In this document: one piece after another, positions 57,334-64,000 of the stretch | Position numbering within the stretch: the first letter of the stretch is position 1 | How the letters are laid out: each line of letters starts with the position of its first letter | DNA from: Cyrtodaria siliqua | Taxonomy: Eukaryota > Mollusca > Bivalvia > Adapedonta > Hiatellidae | Length of the DNA stretch: 64,000 bases | Direction: 5' to 3' | Assembly: GCA_037043455.1 (NCBI GenBank) | Contig: JAWPHD010011233.1 | Span: 1-64,000 of the forward strand | Translations under genes and position numbers: made by a program | Notes under the pieces: model-generated | Database searches by the model: none | What the model was told of the DNA's origin: nothing | The model's input: the letters and a program-made list of their open reading frames with translations, nothing else

Positions 57334-57789
57334 GGTCTCACACCTCTGTTATCTCCCCTGAAAGCTCACGGACCTAGAGACAAAAGGAAAACAGAAAATA
57401 ATTCTATTTTTTCTCAATTTAAGGCAATTTTTAATTTGAAAAATAGGTTTTTCTTTGCTTTAGCAAACATCTGCAGTGTAAAAGACAGATGATACAGAAA
57501 ATCCCATGTTGATATGAGGTTTCATTCAAATTTCAGAATTGTTTGACCGAAGCACCGCATATTCAGCTAGATAGTGTATGAATTTTATATTTTCCATAGG
57601 GTTCACAAAACATGAGCGAGAAAAAAAACCAACCTGGCTAACTTATGTATTTTATTTTTTTAAATTACAGGTCTTGGCTATACTGAAGATATTAAACCAA
57701 CAACAATGTCTGCTGCCCTGCTTTGAAGCTCAGATGTTGGAAAAGGCTGTACAGTAACCCTATGGGAAAATTAATTGTGATGTGAGACC
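57334..57789. mobile_element. Inverted-repeat element M3, nested beside M2 copy 2
   Basis: A 456-bp insert bounded by GGTCTCACA and TGTGAGACC and by ATTA on both sides (57330-57333, 57790-57793). The first duplicate lacks it, so it inserted after the duplication. Interior non-coding. Confidence 0.8.
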
Positions 57790-57794
57790 ATTAA

Positions 57795-58292
57795 AGGGAC
57801 AATGTCCGTAACTTTTAGCCTATAAAACACACACTAATTGTGTTCGCAAACATCACACACCAAACATTATTGAATATTTACTAATTAAAAGCAAGATTGT
57901 TTGACGGAATTCAATCGCGGTACAAAAAAAAAGAAGAGAAACCGCTTCGGGCGTTTGAACTCGCAGCCCAAACTAGAATTACACTCACGGTAATAATAGT
58001 GAGCGTGAGCGTAAAGTAGTCGACATAGCTCCCGACTGAGCTAACCGGGCTATACATATTACGCAATACATACTATGGTGAAAACCTAATACGCTAATGG
58101 AAGTCACGTGATCGCAGAAAAAAGGTAAATATGGTGGGTCCCACTTTATTTAAAGCTTTTTTTAAACACGAATGTATTACTACAGACTTCTTATGGTCTA
58201 TGCTCATGTTTTCATGTATACATTTCACTGAATAAAAGTCAGACGGTTATTTGGTTATGCTCAATATCTGCTTACTTACGGACAGTGTCCCT
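57795..58292. mobile_element. TTAA-flanked element M2, copy 2
   Basis: A 498-bp near-identical partner of copy 1: AGGGACAATGTCCGTAAC ... TTACGGACAGTGTCCCT, TTAA at 57791-57794 and 58293-58296. The tRNA-like block is at about 57942-58050. Confidence 0.9.
57942..58050 (-). other. tRNA-derived block inside M2 copy 2
   Basis: Same A and B boxes as copy 1, with a one-base insertion (TAGTCGACATAGC). Confidence 0.8.
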
Positions 58293-58296
58293 TTAA

Positions 58297-58560
58297 AGGC
58301 TTAAATTACATCTGCTTGAGTATCGGATGAAAGATTCAACATGAAATGTCTTGCATAGCAATACAAGAACAAATCTTCGACAAGAGGTGCTCAGTTCATA
58401 CCCATAAGGATACCAACAGTTTGTCTATAAACGTTAGTTCCATACCTGAAATGATTGCTTCAAGAACTTCTGGGCAAGTCCACATAGTGTAATTGTCTAA
58501 ATTGCTGTTAGTAATAAAATACTTCAATATTATTACAGGCCAAAAATGTAGTCCGTTTCT
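58297..58560 (-). pseudogene. Reverse-transcriptase palm, duplicate copy extending further upstream
   Basis: Same MGMN-TGA-APL segment as 57.2 kb, then upstream MWTCPEV and LACNNIEV blocks (58460-58550) in several frames. Confidence 0.6.
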
Positions 58561-58752
58561 CTAGCGACATGTTTTTTAATGAAATTGTCTTTGATAAGGT
58601 TGTATGATATATATATCGTACATAATACATTATATATAAACAACCTAAGATTGCTTAACATTTCAGGTCATAGTCAATATGAGGTTGAATGCAGCATTCG
58701 TACTGTATTGCTCCCATATGGAACACCATGTGGTAATGATAAAAAAAGAGAA

Positions 58753-58871
58753 TTCCATTAGCGCATTAGATTTTCACCATAGTATGTATTGCCTAATATG
58801 TATAGCCCGGTTAGCTCAGTCGGGAGCTATGTCGACTACTTTACTCTCACGCTCACTATTATTACCGCGAG
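58753..58871 (+). mobile_element. Inverted fragment of M2 with the 5' half of its tRNA-like block
   Basis: ATTAGCGCATTAGATTTTCA, then GCCCGGTTAGCTCAGTCGGG at 58805, ending inside the block at ATTACCGCGAG. Confidence 0.8.
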
Positions 58872-59109
58872 AATACTGTATTGAAGGATACTGTTGGATG
58901 TTACTATATAACTATATATAAAATACTATTAACAATACTTGACATCTTCTTTAACATAATTTCTATTAGTTATAGTAGGTGTCCAATAACAATATATTAA
59001 GGTCCAAACTGATGTGTCGTTATTAAAAAATTAGACGAGCGTTTGGCATAATACATCGTCCGTTCGTCTATTCCTCTGTATTCTATTTTTGAAACAACAA
59101 CCTTTGATC

Positions 59110-59770
59110 GGATATTCATGAAAATAAGTATACAAGTCGAACAGGAAATGCTGCTTTCACAGTAAACCACAAAACACTTAAAAGGACAAACATGACTGGC
59201 AATGTTAACAAAGAATAAAGGCATATGACGTCAAAAACACAAAAAGGGTAGACAATAGTGATCCCGCCTTGGAATGGTCAGTAGCAAAAAATGCCGCTGG
59301 GGGTTTAAACAAGGGTCTAGAGTGCACCAAACCTCACACTTACCCTACTCAAAAACGTGACAGTGTAATGAAATCTACGCCATGAACTATTCTCTAACCA
59401 GCAAGGCTGCATTAATAGGCATTAACAGGCAATACACGTAAACAAAACAGATGCTCGTGTATAAAACAAATAGGATAGAAAATCACAAAGTAGGTACTCA
59501 ATGACTTGTCCGAAGTCAGATCAACAAGAGAATAAACAATTGAGGGCACGACAAAACAAGATTGCAGACAAACTTCAAACGTCACCGTTCTTTTGGGGTT
59601 TAGGTAGACGTCATCATAGGGTCCACAGCCTGTCCGGTCATCGCACAATTAAAGAGGAAAGCATAGTGGCGAACTATAAAAGGGTCCACAACCAAGCATG
59701 CAGTGCGTTGCAAAATGATAGTGTCATAACCTCTTTTGATAAATCTTTTAACAAGTTTAACAAAGATAGT
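59110..59770 (-). pseudogene. Family B copy: 3' UTR and decayed coding end
   Basis: Terminal block (GTCGAACAGGAAATGCTGC, 59136), hairpin copy (59258-59284), UTR, then the coding end (antisense TGACCGGACAGGCTG at about 59630 gives MTGQAV-like residues). No open frame remains. Confidence 0.65.
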
Positions 59771-60290
59771 ATAAAGTGATCAAAACCAAGGATCTTACGA
59801 AGTTCGTTATTTACATCTGCATAGAAGTCAGGTTGTGAAGAGTTCTTAAATTACTTTTATATTAGGAAAGAAGATCAGGGTGACGATAATAATATTTTGC
59901 AAAGGTTTTACGAACATAGATATAAAAATCGAACAGGAAAAGCAGCATTCAAGGACGACAGTCAACTACAAACACACACAGAAACAAAGAACAAATTTAA
60001 CGATGAATAAAATGTCACATCACAAACACAAAAGGGTGGACAATAGGGCTACCGCCTTGGAACGGTCAGTGGCAAAACAAGGCTGCTGGGAGTTTATGGT
60101 AACGGTAGCCCTGATGGAGCAGCTTTTTAGTTATACAAAGATTACGAATATTGAAGTTCTCAACTCGAGTATAAGCTCTAGAAAAAGTTAAGAAACATAG
60201 ACTCCATAAGAAGTTGCTCTGGAAACATCCCATCTAATTTGGGATACATTACGAGGTCCCGTCTAAATTCCATTAAGCGACGATAAAGCT
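59771..60290 (-). mobile_element. Family B mosaic: coding scraps and a second 3' end
   Basis: Coding-region scraps near 59771-59912, a new terminal block at 59921 (TATAAAAATCGAACAGGAAA), hairpin (60047-60072), then a direct jump at about 60090 into C-terminal coding scraps (GGTAACGGTAGCCCTGATGG). This shows internal deletion or recombination. Confidence 0.6.
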
Positions 60291-60394
60291 TATATTAGCA
60301 AGATTTTATAATGGATATTTCAACAAACAAAAAAACACATTTAAAAACATTTTTTACTGAAACAATGCGATAACCTGTTTAAGATTACCTCTTA

Positions 60395-60537
60395 AATATT
60401 TTAATGTTACACTAGACACACTTTTTAAGCCAAAAGTAAGGTTTTATTTCATACCCCAGCCAACCCCGCCGTTTTCGCTTCTTGGAGAAGGTGTTGGATA
60501 GGGTATGAAAGTTAATACTCGGGCCACGTAATGATTA
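60395..60537. mobile_element. Short dispersed repeat, inverted partner of 33.8 kb
   Basis: AAGGTTTTATTTCATACCCC, CCAACCCCGCCGTTTTCGCT and TTGGATAGGGTATGAAAG. It truncates the reverse-transcriptase fragment that follows at its IVNH residues. Confidence 0.55.
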
Positions 60538-60540
60538 ACA

Positions 60541-60990
60541 ATATCAAAAGTGAAATAATCTCTCTTGTCATAGATTTTGCTAATTATTTCACCATGTTCA
60601 ATAGAGAGATGTAAATCGAGAAAAGAATCGTTAATATCAGAAATATTAGCTTTGTTATGTCAAAGTTCTTTCGGATATATATTAGTAACCATAGTAGAAA
60701 AGACATGGTTTTCAATGTTCAATATGTCACCCAGATATCGAGAGGTGTCATTAAAGGCTTCAATAATATCTGCCTGGGTATCTGACGAAAGACTCAACAT
60801 GTAATCTCTTTCATAGCAATATAAAAACAAATCTACGACAACGGGAACACAGTTCGTACCCATAGGGATACCCAAAATGTTTCTATAAACGGCAGTTCCA
60901 TACCTGACGAAAATATTATCTAATAGCAAAATAAGTGATTCACAGACTTAATGGCAAATCCGAATATTGTAATTGTCCATACTGCCGTAA
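60541..60990 (-). pseudogene. Reverse-transcriptase palm fragment with YLGD active site
   Basis: The best-preserved palm: 60660-60929 reads VYRNILGIPMGTNCVPVVVD, LFLYCYERDYMLSLSSDTQA, IIEAFNDTSRYLGDILNIEN, TMVTNIYPKEL. The catalytic YLDD is YLGD, which removes a metal-binding Asp. A TGA follows KEL, then HNKANISDINDSFLDLHLSI. A TAA sits just before the open part. Confidence 0.75.
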
Positions 60991-61143
60991 CTGAAAAGAA
61001 AAAACACATTTTCAAATATATAGTTTGTACTGAAATCTGACATTTACTAAGCCACAATCAATACAAGGCCAACACAAAATTCAATTTTGTCAAGAATAGG
61101 TACGGATATCGACCTTCATCAAAGTGATTGCCGCGACATATAC

Positions 61144-61284
61144 CTGTTCCTGAACGAAAGTCATTTGCACGTGAAATATATCTAGATGAAAGTTGCTAAA
61201 TTCAGAAAATGCATCAAATTCAGTCGTATGACCCTTCCGTTCCGTTACATTAGAGGTGTATTCAAGTTGCGATAGCTTAGCCAT
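61144..61284 (-). CDS. Candidate first exon of an unknown gene
   Basis: ATG at 61282-61284 opens 47 codons (MAKLSQLEYTSNVTERKGHT, EFDAFSEFSNFHLDIFHVQM) to a CAG|GTATAT donor. Coding-like composition, but no downstream exon or family recognised. Confidence 0.25.
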
Positions 61285-61629
61285 TGCATGGAACCATCAG
61301 ATAAGAAACACAATATCATGTAAATTGCCATACAAGTATCAATTAACTCATCGAATGAATTTACACCTATACGTGTATTTATATGTTGTTTCAACGAATA
61401 ACTATGCTTCTTATTCTATGAATTTAATTCATTATGACAAGAGTTAACCGACTTGACCGTGCCAGGAGAACGTCAGCCTGTCTTTATACATATTATTTAT
61501 CAATATATGTATACTGGATGGGAGTGGCATTCATGTTTGTTTATTATCATTACAATCTGGCTTTAACGGGGGAGAATCAGTAAGTTCAAAGTTCAAATAC
61601 GGATTACGCAACAGTCTACCTTTATAAGT

Positions 61630-61852
61630 ATATACGTGTGTGATAGGAGACATTGGAAATCGCCGAACACGATAAATACAAAACATATTACTGTCTCGGT
61701 TTGATTGAGACTGTTCATAAACGGTAGTGAAACATGTTTGCTAAAGTTCACGCCCTCTAGCCACGGGTTGATCGGAACTCAATATTTATCATGCAAATAG
61801 TACGGACATTTGATCGTCCGGAAGACGGTATGCATATGACGGTGAACATGGG
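61630..61852 (+). mobile_element. Structured SINE-like element S1, 3'-truncated copy
   Basis: TGTCTCGGTTTGATTGAGAC, ACGGTAGTGAAACATG, ACGGGTTGATCGGAACTCAA, GAAGACGGTATGCATATGAC. It stops at GGTGAACATGGG, where family A sequence begins. Confidence 0.7.
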
Positions 61853-62020
61853 TGCTTACCAACGGGCAATATTGCCTACTGACCGTTTTAAGTCGATAAC
61901 CCTGTCTTCACCACTCTTTGTGTTGTCTATCGTCCTTTCCAATGTATCGTTAGTTTGCTTGTTGTGGTACAGTGGGGATCTACGGTGCCATTGCGCTTGG
62001 GGACTTTGATAATTGTACAG
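61853..62020 (+). mobile_element. Family A 3' end, sense
   Basis: TTGCCTACTGACCGTTTTAA hairpin (two bases changed), CTGTCTTCACCACTCTTTGT and TGGTACAGTGGGGATCTACG. Confidence 0.7.
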
Positions 62021-62144
62021 CACACTTTTTCTCATTTTTGGTTTGAGCGGGGAGTGTACTCAGTAATAAGTTCCAATAAGAATGCCTTAAAGGTAAATTA
62101 TCAAATGATGTCGACCCATTTATGTCCAGAAGCTATGCACAATT

Positions 62145-62230
62145 TCTTAGTTTGTGGTACAGTGTGGACCTACGCTGCCATTGCGTTTTGGTTTTGTGAT
62201 TTCTATTCCACCATTTTTCTATAGGACCAT
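62145..62230 (+). mobile_element. Family A terminus, second copy
   Basis: TGGTACAGTGTGGACCTACG to TTTCTATAGGACCATG. Confidence 0.6.
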
Positions 62231-62700
62231 GCTTCTATTTTTCTTTTAGGCAACATGGAACTACGTGTGAATATCCCTTCATAATTTCAAACATTAACAT
62301 AGTCTTCAACTGGCATGAAATGACAAATAATTGTCTAGGTTTAGTTGATTTGTTTTATTTTCCTCCCAATTTGACAGTATAAGGTATACTAAATATATAT
62401 ATGAGAGGAACTTTATATTAAGTTTTCTTTTGTTCCACTAATTTACTTATAAAAAATGAGAAAGCGGTAAAACATTTCTGTAATCTTGTTGCAACGAAAT
62501 ACAAGGAAGAAGATAAGTATAAAATACTCATCATTCAAGTATGATACTGCTGGTAATCTACTATAAATACTTAAAGTATGATATTCAGCACATGTTTCTG
62601 GAATGCCGCTATACGTTTTACTATCCTACCTTATAATCTAAATCAAGTACACGCATGTAAACACCTTTTCAAATATTTCACATTTGACGCATACTCTTGA
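62231..62700. other. Intergenic, no feature recognised
   Basis: AT-rich, no supported feature. Confidence 0.35.
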
Positions 62701-62709
62701 TTTAAGGTT

Positions 62710-63460
62710 TAAAATTAGAACAACAAATGTAGCATTCACAGAACACAGTCAGCCAAAAGCACAACACAAACAACAATTATAGCATAGTCAAATATAAACG
62801 ATATATGCGCCTTAGAACAGTCAGTGGTAAAACGTCGCTGGGAGTTTAAACTAGGTTCTAGAGAGTGCACCAAATCTCACTCTTACACTATTGCCAGTCC
62901 AATGAAACGGGACAGTGTGAAACCCTCCAGGCTGTATCCTATAAGCTACAAATAGGCAGCATTAATAGGCAATATAAGTACGAGACAACGCAAAGCATAA
63001 CACAAGGATGATCATATATATACATATAGCAAAAAAACACTAGAACAAAGGGTGTGAAAGGAGAAATTTGGAAATCGCCAAACACGATACATATTAAATA
63101 TCGGACTTAGCGATCTCCAAACATCGGAATAAATAACAGTTCTGATTGCTGGAAAGCCGGCCTATCGTCCTGAATAACTTGACAGAAGCAAACGTAACAG
63201 AAATAGTAAACCACTAACAGCAACCAGCAACAAGTCACAAATGAAGTCACATAGCAAACGAGACATGGCACAGGCAAAATGAAAAGCATAACGCCGAACA
63301 GTAAGTGGGTCAACTGCTATTCATTCAGTGCATTGCAAAATGATAGGGTCACTACCGTATTTGATAAACTTTGTTTAAATTATTGTTTAATTAAGTTTGT
63401 ATGAAAATGATAATGACCAAGGATCTTACAACGATTGTAAATCACGTGACCATAGAAGTG
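62710..63460 (-). mobile_element. Family B copy, highly diverged, with an S1 scrap inside
   Basis: CAAATGTAGCATTCACAGAA terminal block, diverged hairpin (CGCCTTAGAACAGTCAGTGG, 62810), GAGTGCACCAAATCTCACTC, TAATAGGCAATATAAGTACG, an S1 scrap at 63048-63110 (AATCGCCAAACACGATACAT), and decayed coding tail at 63300-63460 (CAAAATGATAGGGTCACTAC). Confidence 0.6.
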
Positions 63461-63639
63461 AGGTTTTAATACCATTTACTATTGTTAATATTTTATGTCT
63501 TGGATGTTAGTTAATGAACACAAATCATTAAAGAAGCCAATGAGCATGTTTTATGTAATCACAATCGCCAGTTATCAGAGTATACGTCCGCGTATTAAGA
63601 CAAACATACAGTCAACCCTTTGATACCGGCTAGACGTCA

Positions 63640-63837
63640 TATGTCCATATTATTAGTACATAGTCCCTTAGCCGTGTATCGTTGGGATACATTCCTTTAA
63701 ATATGTAGATGTATTTATTTATAGTTAATTTTTCTTGCTTATCCTTTTAATTACCTAATGTATATGATTGTTGCCTTATATTGCACTTGTATTGTGTTGT
63801 ATCTGATCTTTAGCCTGAATAAAATTGAATTGAATAC
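63640..63837 (+). mobile_element. LINE 3' UTR with GAATT tail
   Basis: TTGCCTTATATTGCACTTGT to AATAAAATTGAATTGAAT, the typical AATAAA-like plus pentamer tail of a non-LTR retrotransposon. No coding part is seen. Confidence 0.6.
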
Positions 63838-64000
63838 TACATACGAAACACATTATGTAATAGTTTGTAAACATTGTATGTAATTTTGCTTTGTTTTCCA
63901 ATAAGAAATCCCGACAAAAGATAATGTTACCGGGTCAAGTGTTGTACACCACTGGCCAGAACCCAATCAACTTTGCCAACTGCTCCTGGTATTATGACAA
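63838..64000. other. Window end, no feature recognised
   Basis: No supported feature. Confidence 0.3.

Overview
This window looks like nuclear DNA from an AT-rich invertebrate genome, most likely a bivalve mollusc. Long introns, splice-site-flanked exons for small secreted cysteine-rich modules, few long open frames and very dense repeats all point to a eukaryote. The bivalve call is an inference from the mix of repeats (reverse-transcriptase fragments, TTAA-flanked elements, tRNA-like elements), not a database match.

Layout: 1-1.1 kb is a minisatellite next to a decayed minus-strand coding remnant. 1.6-5.6 kb lies between two inverted GGAGTC/GACTCC-rich arms. 7.5-8.5 kb holds a foldback element and a TTAA-flanked MITE (family M1). 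9.5-11.0 kb holds the longest open frame, a minus-strand exon-like reading frame of unknown function with an in-frame TGA near its 5' end. 11-23 kb is mostly repeats: M1 copies, a structured SINE-like element (S1), 3' ends of reverse-transcriptase elements and LINE remnants. 23.6-26.7 kb has three weak candidate exons and a roughly 340-bp tandem repeat. 28.9-30.0 kb is a decayed coding region. 30.9-35.3 kb is the best host gene: a signal peptide plus PAN-like module, an EGF/EB-like module and a PAN/apple module, spliced in phase 1, with an in-frame TAA in its first exon. 37-39.6 kb holds a second copy of the foldback, a palindromic E-box pair and a 39-bp minisatellite. 40-64 kb is a graveyard of one reverse-transcriptase retroelement type (families A and B, probably Penelope-like) in both orientations, with S1/S2 elements, tRNA-like sequences, a 1.3-kb 30-bp minisatellite and nested insertions at 55.7-58.9 kb.

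No intact autonomous element is visible. The coding fragments of the reverse-transcriptase elements carry stops, frameshifts, truncations or active-site changes. The most informative observations are: (1) nested TTAA insertions whose empty sites can be read from sister copies, including elements with tRNA-like promoter boxes inside the inverted repeats; (2) a two-hairpin motif in S1/S2 with compensatory base changes; (3) a hairpin motif kept in the 3' UTRs of two diverged retroelement families; and (4) two otherwise open genes each broken by one in-frame stop.
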